A stretch of 64,000 bases of DNA from Leptolyngbya ohadii IS1 (GTDB taxonomy: Bacteria > Cyanobacteriota > Cyanobacteriia > Elainellales > Elainellaceae). The notes beneath the pieces are model-generated. The model made no database searches, had not been told where the DNA came from, and was given only the letters and a program-made list of their open reading frames with translations. A program made the translations under genes and the position numbers. The DNA lies in assembly GCF_002215035.1 (NCBI RefSeq), contig NZ_NKFP01000006.1:1562530-1626529 (forward strand), given 5' to 3'. Shown here piece by piece: positions 52,447 to 62,092 of this stretch (position 1 is the stretch's first letter; each line of letters starts with the position of its first letter).

Positions 52447-55400
52447 TCACTCCTCCATTGAATCAACAGTTTCAGATTTCCGGATCAATTCTGGATAGGC
52501 GGGAATATGAGATGAGCTTACCTTGCGGAATCGAATTGCCCAGCTTCTTAATAAAAGAAAAATGTCTGAGCGGTAAATTAAAGCAGGTTGTAGTAACTGA
52601 AGCGATCGTTCTAAACAAATGATATTGTCTATCTCGTTTAGAACTTCTGCTATCTCTTCATCTCTAGATCTCAGCGCTAAGATGAGAACATCAATCGCCT
52701 CTTCATTACAATGTCTTCCTAGTACTACTGCTGCTTTTACTCTAAGTCTTCTGTCTTGATCCTTAAGAACTGAGATAAGGGCATCGATCGCTCTGCTACT
52801 TTGACTTCTGCTCAATATCCCCACTGCAAGTGATCTTTCATGATCATCTCCATTTTTAAGCAGTGAGATAGCAAAATCAACAATTCTATCATTGCAAAAC
52901 ATTTTTACCGTTCTGGACAACTTTGATCTAAAGTTTATCGATTCAAACCATAGTCCATTTTTAGGCATTGAAATAAAAGCATCAGCAACCTTATCATCAT
53001 TAATTTCTGCTAATGCTGATAAAGCGCTAGATCGAACATCTATACCTTCATCACTAAGCGCTGATATGAGAGCATCAATTACTCTGCTGTTAGCATCAAT
53101 TTGTCTTAACAGTAATGTAACTCTTTTTCTAATTCTATAGTCTTTGTGTTGTAGTTCTGAGATAAGAGTGTCAATCGCTTCTTTGTTACCAGTTTTACCT
53201 AAGACTTTAGCCGCGCTTAATCTGACATCTATATCCTTATCTTTCAGCATTGGAACAAGTTCATCAGTCACTTTGTTACTATTAATTTTTTCTAGCTCTT
53301 CCACTGCAATTCTTCTGACACTGCTGTCCTTATCTTGAAGAGCTGAGATGAGAACATCTAGTGCTTTGCTACCCCGTACTCTTCCTAGTACTTCCACTGC
53401 AATTCTTCTAACACTGCTGTCCTTATCTTGAAGAGCTGAGATGAGAGCATTTAGTGCTCTGTCGCTCCCTATTCTTCCTAATGCTTGTACCGTCGCCCTT
53501 CTGACATGGCTATCCTTATTTTCGAGAGCTAAAACAAGATGAGTAATATTTTTTCCACTGCAAATTCGCTCTAATGCCCCTAGTGCTCTTCTCCTAACAT
53601 GGCTATCCCTATCGTTGAGAGCTGAGATAAGAGGCTTAATAGCTTTGCTGTTTCCAGTTTGCCCCAATGCTTCCGCTGCACTTAACCTAACACTGCTATC
53701 TTTATCTTGAAGAGCTGAGATAAGAGGATAGGTTACTTGTTCACTACCAATTTGTCCTAAGGCTTCTGCTGCATTGAACCTAACACTACCATCCTGGTCT
53801 TCAAGCGCAGAGATGAGAGCAGCGATAGCTTTATTACTGCCGATTTGTGCTAGTGCTCTTGTTGCAGCTCTTCTAGTATTGCTATCTTGATCCTTAAGGG
53901 CAGAGATGAGTAGCTCAGTGGCATTGTCATTTCCGATCTTCCCTAGTGCTGCTAGTGCTGTTCTCCTAACGTAGCCATCTTCATCGTTGAGAACAGAGAT
54001 GAGAGGCTCTACGGCTCTGTTGTCTCTAATTTGTCCTAATTTTTCTGCTGCCATTCCTCTAACATAACTATTTTCGTCTTTAAGTAATGAAATAAGAAGC
54101 CCAATGGCTTTGCTAGTACCGTTTTTTTCTAGTGCATCTAAAACACCATTTCTGATGTAACTGTCCCTATTTTCGAGGGTTAGCATGAGAGCATCAAGTG
54201 CTTTATTAGTTCCAACTCGTCTCAGTGCTTTTACTGCTTCCAATCTAACGTTTCGTTCTTTATGATTGAGTGCCTGAGACAACTTTTCTACAACCTCTTC
54301 GTAAACCTGACCAACTGCTATCAAAACCGATCGAATAAATTCAGCATCTGGATAAGCCAACCAGAACTCATAAATCTGATCGATTATCTCATCAACCCTT
54401 GCATTTGAAAGTTCGCCGCACTCGGCAAGACACTGACCCGCCAGAAGTAACTGGGTTTTGAAGATATCGTCTTTTTGGGTAGCGATCGCTTCAATTAGTA
54501 GCATTGGCTTTTCCATCAAGCCTGCTATCAAAATCAGGGATTCGTGCCAGTCGTAATTCCAGAAATATTGTTTAACGAGTTGAATTCCTGTAAGGCGATC
54601 GCTCTCAATTTCCTGATTGAGGTAGGAAGCAGTGAAGTACTCCTGGAAGGTGCGGTGTAAGAAGATGTATTGATGCCGCCTGGGATTTCGCTCACTAGGG
54701 TTGAGCTTTTGCAGAATGCCATCCTGTTCAGAGAGTTCGTTGATCAATTGATTGACTCTTTCATCCAAATTAGTTGGATTTCTCGGTCTTAAATAATCCT
54801 CAATTTCCTGTCGCAGTTCTGATGCTGAGAAAACCTGTGACTCCTTACAACTCAATTGGTAAGCCAGTTTTTCAAGCAGTTTAATTTTGCCTAAGACCTG
54901 CCCATCTTGTGGTCTTTGCCTCCGATTGTCACCGTGCCACCCCTGTAGCATGTAGGTGACAGCTTCCTCATAAATTTGGCTGCGTCGGGCAGGGAAGGTG
55001 AGATGGTCGTGCTGAAACAAACTACAAATCAACGAGAGCAGGAGCGGATTTTGTGCCAGTCCTGCCAGTTGGGGACGTTCTCGCAACGCCTGAATCAGTC
55101 CCTGCGCCTTTGCCTGCTTATCCTGGATCGTGTCCTGCGCGTTCTTAAACCACTTGCGAATATACTCCTCCGTTTCCCGCTGACTAAAGGGCACAATTTC
55201 CATATCCTTTGCCCCATCCACCAGTCTGCCCCCATAGCCCACAATTCGCGACGTTCCCACGATCGGGCAGTTCGGATAGTCGTTGGCAAACAGATTCAGC
55301 TTTTCCAGCAGCTTCAGCCGTTTCTCGTTCGGCACTTCATCCAGCGCATCCAGCAGCAGCAACCCCTTACCGCCCAACAACTGTCGCTTCAGAAACCCAT

Positions 55401-56601
55401 TCAGAAACGTCATCACCTCCGGCTTCTCGTGATGTTTCAGCAGATTAGAATGCCGCTCCTGCATCACCTTCAGAATTGCCTCCTCGATCGTCATAACGTC
55501 AATTTCATCCGCCAGCGTCGAGAGCCGAATCAAAAAAGGAACGATCGTTTCGTCCAGCGGTCTATCCTGCTCCAATGACTGATAAGCCTGCTGAATCGTA
55601 ATGCCCACTTCCCGTCGCAGCAGCGTAGACTTCCCCATGCCCGGATCTGCCAAAACGACAATCCGCGACTCTTGCTTGCGGGCTTCCTGCCAATCCACCT
55701 GCTGACGTTTAATTTCCTCCTCCCCCATGCCCTTCATGGCATAAATACGCCGCAGTTCCGCCTCCGATTCCGCATAGCCGCCGATCGTCTCCACCGAATG
55801 CTGATACCGTCGCTCCAGCGTTACCTGAACCGGAATGTACTGATCCGCCAGCACAACTTCCTCGCGGGTATGAAACAGCCGAATTGTATTAAACCCACTT
55901 TCGATCGCCTTCAACAACTCCCGCACCGCATCCCGCTCCACCTCTGGACTCAGCCACAAAGACTTAATGTGCCTCGGATTAGGATTAACTTTGATAACGG
56001 GAATCAAATGCTCCAAGTTCTGAGCCGCCACAGGTTGACCCTGCTGATCCACTTCAGCTTTACGAGTGTCACTCCTACGAAACGCAGCAATATCGCGCAT
56101 CGCATTGCTGCCCAGCTCAAACGCCAGCTCATAGGTTTCTCCCGCCCCCAGAGCATCATAAAACGCTTCCGCAAACTCGATCGCCGCATCATCCCGAACT
56201 TCCCGATTCATCCCGATCGCATAGTTAAGGTGCTGCCCCAGATCATTCGCCAGATGCTCTGAATCACAGGCGTTGAGGACAACACACTCAATGCGATCGG
56301 CAAAGGGTCTGAGTAAGTTAGTCAAGAACTCATTGCTTGCCAGTTCAACCTTCCCGCCCAGATTGTCCAGCCACAGCCCTTGCTGAGAAGCATGTCCGCA
56401 AAAGTGAATGATTTGGGGTCTTTCATCCAAAATGTGTCGCCGCAAATCGGTTTTAGTCGCAGCAAACTTTATGACAACCGTGAAATAATCCCGCTGCTTC
56501 GATCGCTCCACCGCCTCCTGCAACTTCTTCAACTCCAGCGGAAGATTTAGGGAAGTCGTTCCCTCAGGATTTGATACCAGAACCAGGATTTTCTTCTGCA
56601 T
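52447..56601 (-). CDS. CHAT / NACHT / HEAT-repeat NLR-like protein
   Basis: 1384 aa. The N-terminal about 190 residues form a CHAT-type caspase-like protease: His in PQIIHFCGHASQQGLWL and Cys in CVVLNACDSEHLA. The NACHT ATPase follows: Walker A VVLADPGMGKSTLL at about 315 and Walker B LLLLDALDEVPNEKRL at about 415, then a winged helical part and FLHRTFQEYFTASYL. From about 790 to 1330 there are about 17 HEAT/PBS-type repeats of 31 residues (consensus DKDSSVR, then A-x-x-LG-x-IG, then AI-x-LISAL). Two of the repeats are nearly identical at DNA level. The architecture fits an anti-phage or stress NLR-like sensor: HEAT repeats bind a trigger, NACHT assembles, CHAT cleaves. No transmembrane segment. 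Confidence 0.9.
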   Translation of the reverse strand: MQKKILVLVSNPEGTTSLNLPLELKKLQEAVERSKQRDYFTVVIKFAATKTDLRRHILDERPQIIHFCGHASQQGLWLDNLGGKVELASNEFLTNLLRPFADRIECVVLNACDSEHLANDLGQHLNYAIGMNREVRDDAAIEFAEAFYDALGAGETYELAFELGSNAMRDIAAFRRSDTRKAEVDQQGQPVAAQNLEHLIPVIKVNPNPRHIKSLWLSPEVERDAVRELLKAIESGFNTIRLFHTREEVVLADQYIPVQVTLERRYQHSVETIGGYAESEAELRRIYAMKGMGEEEIKRQQVDWQEARKQESRIVVLADPGMGKSTLLRREVGITIQQAYQSLEQDRPLDETIVPFLIRLSTLADEIDVMTIEEAILKVMQERHSNLLKHHEKPEVMTFLNGFLKRQLLGGKGLLLLDALDEVPNEKRLKLLEKLNLFANDYPNCPIVGTSRIVGYGGRLVDGAKDMEIVPFSQRETEEYIRKWFKNAQDTIQDKQAKAQGLIQALRERPQLAGLAQNPLLLSLICSLFQHDHLTFPARRSQIYEEAVTYMLQGWHGDNRRQRPQDGQVLGKIKLLEKLAYQLSCKESQVFSASELRQEIEDYLRPRNPTNLDERVNQLINELSEQDGILQKLNPSERNPRRHQYIFLHRTFQEYFTASYLNQEIESDRLTGIQLVKQYFWNYDWHESLILIAGLMEKPMLLIEAIATQKDDIFKTQLLLAGQCLAECGELSNARVDEIIDQIYEFWLAYPDAEFIRSVLIAVGQVYEEVVEKLSQALNHKERNVRLEAVKALRRVGTNKALDALMLTLENRDSYIRNGVLDALEKNGTSKAIGLLISLLKDENSYVRGMAAEKLGQIRDNRAVEPLISVLNDEDGYVRRTALAALGKIGNDNATELLISALKDQDSNTRRAATRALAQIGSNKAIAALISALEDQDGSVRFNAAEALGQIGSEQVTYPLISALQDKDSSVRLSAAEALGQTGNSKAIKPLISALNDRDSHVRRRALGALERICSGKNITHLVLALENKDSHVRRATVQALGRIGSDRALNALISALQDKDSSVRRIAVEVLGRVRGSKALDVLISALQDKDSSVRRIAVEELEKINSNKVTDELVPMLKDKDIDVRLSAAKVLGKTGNKEAIDTLISELQHKDYRIRKRVTLLLRQIDANSRVIDALISALSDEGIDVRSSALSALAEINDDKVADAFISMPKNGLWFESINFRSKLSRTVKMFCNDRIVDFAISLLKNGDDHERSLAVGILSRSQSSRAIDALISVLKDQDRRLRVKAAVVLGRHCNEEAIDVLILALRSRDEEIAEVLNEIDNIICLERSLQLLQPALIYRSDIFLLLRSWAIRFRKVSSSHIPAYPELIRKSETVDSMEE

Positions 56602-57646
56602 TGGAGGAATCAGCAGCCGATTTCAGTCCAGTATATTCCACTCAATCTGTTGAGGTCATCGGGCTTTCAGGACTCTGAATTTGCGAAAGAGGGGGGATCG
56701 ATCGCCAAGGTTCGCCCCAATCGATATCCTTTCATGCGGTCAGATACTCATTTCCACCATTCATGCTATCGGTAACTTGCCTCTTCACCGTTTATCTTCA
56801 ACGGAGCTGAGACAAATAGAAACGACTGCAACACAGCACAGCAAACAGATGGAGCAGACATCAAAGTTTTCTTAAAAGCTGAGTATTTCGCGGGAAGTGT
56901 AGCAGCCTAATTAGTTCTCAACTCATTTCTAGCGATCGTTAGGGGATAAACCTGAAGGCATTTCTAAATCCTGGAAGGCATTCCTATCTTGCTCCCATTT
57001 ACAGCCGCATCCCGGCATGGAATAAGAACGATTAATGCGCGTAATAAGCGTGGCGAGCGCAAGTTCCAGTCGTCTATCCCTTATGTTTCCCTTTGTGATT
57101 AAGCTCTGACAATTCGGGCAAGAGTACCCGTGGGGGGACTACGAGAAATCATAGAGTAGATCCGAAAATTAAAAAGCCTGAGCTGAAGCAGGACGATCGC
57201 CCTCGCAAAGAACAATTTAGGATTTAAGACGATGACTCATAAGACAACGGATCTTCCACACAAGGCAGGAGGACTTTTGGAACAGGATTTCCAGAAAAAC
57301 TACAGAAAACCGTCTAATTCTGGCGAAAAACCAGAATGGAGGTTAAGACTTGCTAAAAAACAGCCTACCTGTAAAGGTCAAAGCTTAGGATCTTACTGAC
57401 CAAAAAATCCATACTCAAAATCTATCTCCTCATCCTTTGCTCCTCATTCCTTAATTGAGAGTGCGATATTAAGATTGCGATATTAAGTGCTTTAGATTGG
57501 CAACCCTGCATAAGCCGCGAAACCAATGCAGAAACTCATTTTGAACCCCTAACCCCAACTTACAAACTTTATCTGTACTCCCATACCTCCCCCAGCTCGG
57601 CAGAGGTAGAGAATTTGTACAACTATTTCAGGATGGAGAATATTCT
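56602..57646. other. 1-kb intergenic region, no feature recognised
   Basis: No convincing gene, RNA or repeat is visible. The short open frame on the plus strand at 56681-56875 has no Shine-Dalgarno site and no recognisable content. Part of this stretch must hold the promoters of the divergent CHAT-NACHT-HEAT and lysozyme genes. Confidence 0.5.
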
Positions 57647-58546
57647 ATGGTACGCTCGCTTGAACTTTTTCCAGATGGTCGCTTATACGAACTCGAAGGA
57701 GACTACGCGGTTAAAGTCACAGAAACCCAGGGACAAGTCGATGCCATTATTGAGGCACTCCGGTTTAGCACTGCCCAAACCCTGACCGTTGCTCCTCCTG
57801 GAAAAGAACCTCCAGATGTCATTACGCCGAAGGGGACGCGCCGCATCAACGATGAAGGATTTAAGCTCCTGACCACCTTTGAAGGCTGCGAACTAGAAGC
57901 CTACGATGACGGAGGTGGGGTCTGGACGATCGGTTATGGGCATACCAAAGGGGTGTTCAAAGGCATGAGGATTACCCAGGCACAGGCAGAACAGCTGCTC
58001 CACGAAGACCTGGAACGGTTTGAATCCTACGTCGAAGATGCCGTGCAGTCCGAAATCAACGAAGACCAATTCTCTTCTTTGGTTTGCTTCTGTTTTAATG
58101 TGGGACCCGGAAGCGATGGCTTTGGGGGTTCGACCTTGCTGAAAAAGCTTAACGCCGGGGATCATGGGAGCGCAACCCATGAGTTTCCTCGCTGGAATAA
58201 GGTAAATGGCGAACCCTGGCTTGGACTGACGCGCAGGCGACTGGCAGAACAAGCACTCTTCCTCAGTCAACCCTGGAAGCCTTTCCTCACCTATGAAGGA
58301 GATGGCACAACAGGTCGGACTGTCGGGACTCGGACATTAAAACTAACCAGCCCAATCATGCAGGGTGAAGATGTGCGTCGCGTGCAAGAAGCACTCATTA
58401 AAGCAGGATTGAGTGTTGGAGCGGACGGTGCAGATGGCTTCTTTGGAAAAGCGACCGAGACTGCCGTTCGACAGTTTCAGCAAAAGAAAGGGCTGACGGT
58501 GGATGGATCGGTGGGAAATCAAACCCGGCAAGCGTTAGGACTGTAA
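57647..58546 (+). CDS. GH24 phage-type lysozyme with peptidoglycan-binding domain
   Basis: 299 aa. Residues about 70-205 are a T4-lysozyme-like GH24 domain: GFKLLTTFEGCELEAYDDGGGVWTIGYGHT with the catalytic Glu in TFEG and Thr in GYGHT, then FSSLVCFCFNVG and GLTRRRLAEQALF. The C-terminal 70 residues are a PG_binding_1 domain (GEDVRRVQEALIKAG, then DGFFGKATETAVRQFQQKKGL). No signal peptide is seen at the N-terminus. It should cleave the glycan strand of peptidoglycan. Such genes come from phage, but here the neighbour is a peptidase with the same binding domain, so the pair may be a secreted or lytic effector set beside caspase genes. Confidence 0.9.
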   Translation: MVRSLELFPDGRLYELEGDYAVKVTETQGQVDAIIEALRFSTAQTLTVAPPGKEPPDVITPKGTRRINDEGFKLLTTFEGCELEAYDDGGGVWTIGYGHTKGVFKGMRITQAQAEQLLHEDLERFESYVEDAVQSEINEDQFSSLVCFCFNVGPGSDGFGGSTLLKKLNAGDHGSATHEFPRWNKVNGEPWLGLTRRRLAEQALFLSQPWKPFLTYEGDGTTGRTVGTRTLKLTSPIMQGEDVRRVQEALIKAGLSVGADGADGFFGKATETAVRQFQQKKGLTVDGSVGNQTRQALGL

Positions 58547-58585
58547 CCAATTCGTTTCTTGGAAAAGATCATTGGGGGAAATATC

Positions 58586-59461
58586 ATGACTGACATTATC
58601 ATTGAACTCTGTACAGAAATTAACGATCGCGACAAAGTTGGAATCAAAGCCAGTTTTCGGGGACCGCTGCGGAATGTCCCCAGTTCCACTTCAACGGCGA
58701 TCGTCAACGCCCTATCCCAGCAGTTAATTCATCAGCTGCAACTGCTTCTGCCCAACGCCTTCGCCAGCTTTGACGACCTCAATGTCGATTTGCTGGATGC
58801 TGCCTATCCCTATGTGCAAACCGCTGCCCGCCAGGGACTCCAGCGCGCCATCCAGGATCGGGGCACAAAAATGCTGGTTAATTCCTGCTATCGAACGATC
58901 GCCCAGCAAATGTTGCTCTACAACGATCGCCACAATAACTCTAATCCTGTTGCACCACCAGGAGCCAGCAATCACCAAACGGGACTGGCGATCGACATTG
59001 AAGATGCAAGAGGTTGGGAACCCTACTTAATGCGCTATGGCTGGAATCCGCTGCCCGGCGATCCGCCCCACTTTGACTTTCAGGGAAGCGGCACGACAGA
59101 CATTCGCAGCAAATCGATCCTGGCATTCCAGCAGCTCTGGAATAAGAACAACCCCAACGACCGGATTGGCGAAGATGGTGCATTTGGACCACAGACGGAA
59201 AATGCGCTCAATGCATCGCCGGCAAACGGTTTCGCCAAAGCTCCCTGGGATGACAAACCCAGAATCCTCAAACTCACACAACCCCGCATGGAGGGATCGG
59301 ATGTGGAGCGCCTGCAAGATGCCTTAAAGAAAGCAGGCATTAATGTTGCTGTGGACGGTGAATTTGGTCCTGCAACGGATAAAGCGGTTAAGGAATTTCA
59401 ACAAAAGAAAAGCCTGACCACAGATGGCATCGTGGGACCCAATACTCGCGCCGTGATGTAA
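58586..59461 (+). CDS. M15-type (VanY-like) peptidase with peptidoglycan-binding domain
   Basis: 291 aa. The M15 zinc-peptidase pattern is present: SCYRTIAQQMLLYNDRH, SNHQTGLAIDIED (His and Asp ligands), W-x-x-Y-x-x-RYGW, then DPPHFDF with the last His. This family cuts D-Ala-D-Ala or L-Ala-D-Glu bonds in cell wall. A PG_binding_1 domain ends the protein (GSDVERLQDALKKAG, then GEFGPATDKAVKEFQQKK). A second PG-binding-like stretch lies in the middle (GEDGAFGPQTENAL). I chose the ATG at 58586, which has GGGGGAAA before it, over the TTG at 58559. It follows the lysozyme gene by 39 bp, so co-transcription is likely. Confidence 0.88.
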   Translation: MTDIIIELCTEINDRDKVGIKASFRGPLRNVPSSTSTAIVNALSQQLIHQLQLLLPNAFASFDDLNVDLLDAAYPYVQTAARQGLQRAIQDRGTKMLVNSCYRTIAQQMLLYNDRHNNSNPVAPPGASNHQTGLAIDIEDARGWEPYLMRYGWNPLPGDPPHFDFQGSGTTDIRSKSILAFQQLWNKNNPNDRIGEDGAFGPQTENALNASPANGFAKAPWDDKPRILKLTQPRMEGSDVERLQDALKKAGINVAVDGEFGPATDKAVKEFQQKKSLTTDGIVGPNTRAVM

Positions 59462-59562
59462 AGATCACTGCAATCCCTTCTCAAGCTCAAAGCATTGCTG
59501 CATCCACGTCACTGAACCTGAACTCTATTGTTCAGCCTGCGGGTGCAGCAGCTCTCAATATA

Positions 59563-59616
59563 TCCAATTGTCTCGATGTATCCAATTATTTCGATACGTC
59601 CAATTGTCTCGATACA
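59563..59616. repeat. Three imperfect 18-bp tandem repeats
   Basis: Units of the type TCCAATTGTCTCGATGTA are repeated three times with a few changes. They lie in the 265-bp gap between the M15 peptidase and the first orthocaspase, where nothing else is recognised. Confidence 0.8.
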
Positions 59617-59726
59617 TCAATCTTTGCCGCTGCTGACTTAACTCATTCAGCTAAACTCATTCAGCGAACAGATACTTTGCGTGAATGGTTGAGTTCGTCA
59701 AGAAAAATTGATTTAGGAAAAACCCT

Positions 59727-61787
59727 ATGTCTGAGCAAACACCCGCAACCTACGCCTTATTAATTGGTATTAACTACTATATTCCTAATCGGTTATACAG
59801 GAGCCTTAACGGTGCCGTTGGAGATGTTGAGCTAGTAGAAGACTACCTGAAAAACACCGTCCATCCTAAGCGCATCTGGAAACTCACTTCTTCCAATCCT
59901 GACATTTCTGATATCAGGTCTGCACAGGAACCAACCGCCTTACCGACCTACGACAACATTATCAAAGCCTTTAACGAAATCACCGAAATTGCCCAGCAAA
60001 ATGATCTGGTTTACATTCATTACTCCGGTCACGGGGGACGGGCTATCACAACTTACCAGGAGATTAAGGGCGAGGGGCAATATGACGAAGCGATCGTGCC
60101 AATGGATATTGGGAATGAGGAAAACCGCTATATTCGCGATGTAGAAATGACTACGCTGCTCAAGCGAATGACGGACAAGGGATTGATTGTCACATTCGTA
60201 CTCGATAGCTGCCATTCTGGAGGCGCAACGCGCGGGGATGTAGACATTCGCAGTAGCGAGGAGGATGATAGCCAACCGCGATCGGCTGTCGGTGCCAATA
60301 TTTTGGGTGAGTCGCGAGAAAAACTCATCGAAACCTGGATGAAGGTCGTGGAATCCCCTCAGGACAAAAATGCCGTTGTGCTGGCAGCCTGTCGTCCCAC
60401 GGAGTTTGCCTATGAAGCCCCCTTCGAGGGTAAAAAGCATGGTGCGCTCACCTACTGGATGCTGGATACGCTGAAAAGCGGTGGTTCCGCCCTAACGTTT
60501 AAATCCCTATACGATCGCATCAGCGCTAAGATTCAAAGTCGGTTTCGCGATCAGCTTCCCATGTTGCAGGGACAGGATACCCGCTTCATCTTTGGGAGTG
60601 CCCAAGCCGCTGTTCAGTATGCCGTTACGGTGGGCAAGGTAGACAGAGATCAGCAAACGGTAACGGTCAATGCAGGAATAGCTCAGGGGTTGCAGAGCGG
60701 CACTCGTCTCGCAATTTACCCGCTGAACACCATTGACTTTGCAGACAAGCAGAAACGGGTCGCGATCGTTGAAGTGACCGAAGATGATATTCAAGCATCC
60801 AGCGCCGTCGCAAAAATTCTCCCTGCCGAGGAATCGGGGGTTGAACTCCACGGAGAAGTTGAGGTTGGGGCACCGGCGATCGTTCTCTCTGCACCACCGG
60901 ATTTAGTTCGGCGCGTGCGCTTGATCGCAGATAAGAAACTGGGTGACAAGGACAATGAATTGCCAACTCAGGCGTTAGTTGACCAGCAGGAGAAAGCGAT
61001 CGCTGCCGTTCAGCAGGCGTTAAAGGAGAATGGCTGGGTAGTCGAAGTGAAGGAGGGGGAACATTACCAGGTCGCCGTAGGACGGAACGGGGAATATGAA
61101 ATCAGTACAGGAATGCCGCTCAACAGTCTGAAAGCGCCCAAAATCGATCAGCCAAATGCTGTAAAAGAAGTGGTTGAGCGCTTAGTTCATCTGGCAAAGT
61201 ATCAGGCAGTTCAGGAACTTGACAATTCCAGCTCAGAGTTAAAGGATGCGCTTGAGTTTGAATTGTGTGATATTAACAAAAAGCCGCTCCCCAATAGCGG
61301 AAATCATTCGGCTCTCGGCAATAACGAACGAGTTTTCCTGCGGGTCAAAAATATCTCAAAGCAGTCCCTCAATATTGCAGTTTTAGATTTGGCTCCCGAC
61401 TGGAGCATTTCCCAATTTCCCGTTCAAGGGCAGGAAGGTCAATTTTTCCAGTTAGTCAGCGATGCTGAGATTTTTATCGGAAAAATCCGTCTTGTTTTTC
61501 CTGAGGGCGAGGGGGAAACCTATCAGCAGGGGGTACCCGAAACATTCAAGCTGTTTGCGACGCGCGGACCTGCGGATTTTCGCTGGCTGAGACTGCCTCC
61601 GATCGATCAATCGCTGCAAAGTGATGAGAGGAGTGCAACAAGGGGAATCGACAGTCCGCTTGCCAAACTGCTAGAAGCGGTGGGTGGAGACCCAGATGCC
61701 GAACCGTCCATGACACGAGCTGTTCTGGAACCCGACCCTAGCGCAGAGTTTGTCACCAAGCAAATCCACATTATGGTGAAGCCGTAG
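59727..61787 (+). CDS. Orthocaspase (peptidase C14) with C-terminal accessory region
   Basis: 686 aa. The caspase p20-like domain at the N-terminus begins YALLIGINYY, with catalytic His in IHYSGHGGRA and Cys in VLDSCHSGGATRGD; both are intact. An insert of about 60 residues follows (GANILGESREKLIE), then AACRPTEFAYEAP. The long C-terminal region (about 290-686) has a conserved strand-rich part (VFLRVKNISKQSLNIAVLDLAPDW, then FKLFATRGPADFRWLRLPP) similar to DUF4384-type domains. Orthocaspases are Ca- or autocleavage-activated, Arg/Lys-specific proteases involved in stress and cell-death-like responses. A close paralog follows at 62093. Confidence 0.9.
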   Translation: MSEQTPATYALLIGINYYIPNRLYRSLNGAVGDVELVEDYLKNTVHPKRIWKLTSSNPDISDIRSAQEPTALPTYDNIIKAFNEITEIAQQNDLVYIHYSGHGGRAITTYQEIKGEGQYDEAIVPMDIGNEENRYIRDVEMTTLLKRMTDKGLIVTFVLDSCHSGGATRGDVDIRSSEEDDSQPRSAVGANILGESREKLIETWMKVVESPQDKNAVVLAACRPTEFAYEAPFEGKKHGALTYWMLDTLKSGGSALTFKSLYDRISAKIQSRFRDQLPMLQGQDTRFIFGSAQAAVQYAVTVGKVDRDQQTVTVNAGIAQGLQSGTRLAIYPLNTIDFADKQKRVAIVEVTEDDIQASSAVAKILPAEESGVELHGEVEVGAPAIVLSAPPDLVRRVRLIADKKLGDKDNELPTQALVDQQEKAIAAVQQALKENGWVVEVKEGEHYQVAVGRNGEYEISTGMPLNSLKAPKIDQPNAVKEVVERLVHLAKYQAVQELDNSSSELKDALEFELCDINKKPLPNSGNHSALGNNERVFLRVKNISKQSLNIAVLDLAPDWSISQFPVQGQEGQFFQLVSDAEIFIGKIRLVFPEGEGETYQQGVPETFKLFATRGPADFRWLRLPPIDQSLQSDERSATRGIDSPLAKLLEAVGGDPDAEPSMTRAVLEPDPSAEFVTKQIHIMVKP

Positions 61788-61830
61788 TCTGGAAATAGGA
61801 AGTCTGGAAATAGGGAGACTAGAAATAGGG
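61786..61830. repeat. Three 15-bp tandem repeats after the first orthocaspase gene
   Basis: AGTCTGGAAATAGGA is repeated three times with up to three changes. The first copy overlaps the stop codon. Confidence 0.8.
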
Positions 61831-61953
61831 CTATCCGAAGTCAAAAGCAGCATGCATGATGTTTTGCACGAACTGAATACAGCGTTTTTCACTCTCGTAA
61901 GGGACTGGGGGTGTGGGGGCTGTGCCCTATTTCTTGTACTCTATTAGCCTGGA

Positions 61954-61969
61954 AAAGGCTGTAGCCTTT
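61954..61969 (+). terminator. Weak terminator-like hairpin between the caspase genes
   Basis: A perfect 7-bp stem AAAGGCT-GT-AGCCTTT is followed by AATTGTT. It has a very short loop and only a partial T tail, so it may or may not terminate transcription. It lies about 125 bp before the next start codon. Confidence 0.35.
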
Positions 61970-62092
61970 AATTGTTAAAGCACCTGAAATCTCTACTCTC
62001 CAGACTATTTACGCTTCTTCAGCTCATCGAAAGGCAGAGAGAAACTTGCTAAGCTTCAGAGTAGGACTGCATCAGTGATAAGGAAAAAATGA

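Noticed and set aside
53144-53338. Plus-strand open frame within the HEAT region
   Set aside because: It arises from repetitive sequence opposite the HEAT repeats and has no independent support.
56681-56875. 64-codon open frame in the 1-kb gap
   Set aside because: No start signal and no similarity to any family I know.
61954-61969. Hairpin after the orthocaspase as a strong terminator
   Set aside because: The stem is perfect but the loop is only 2 nt and the T tail is poor; kept only as a weak candidate.
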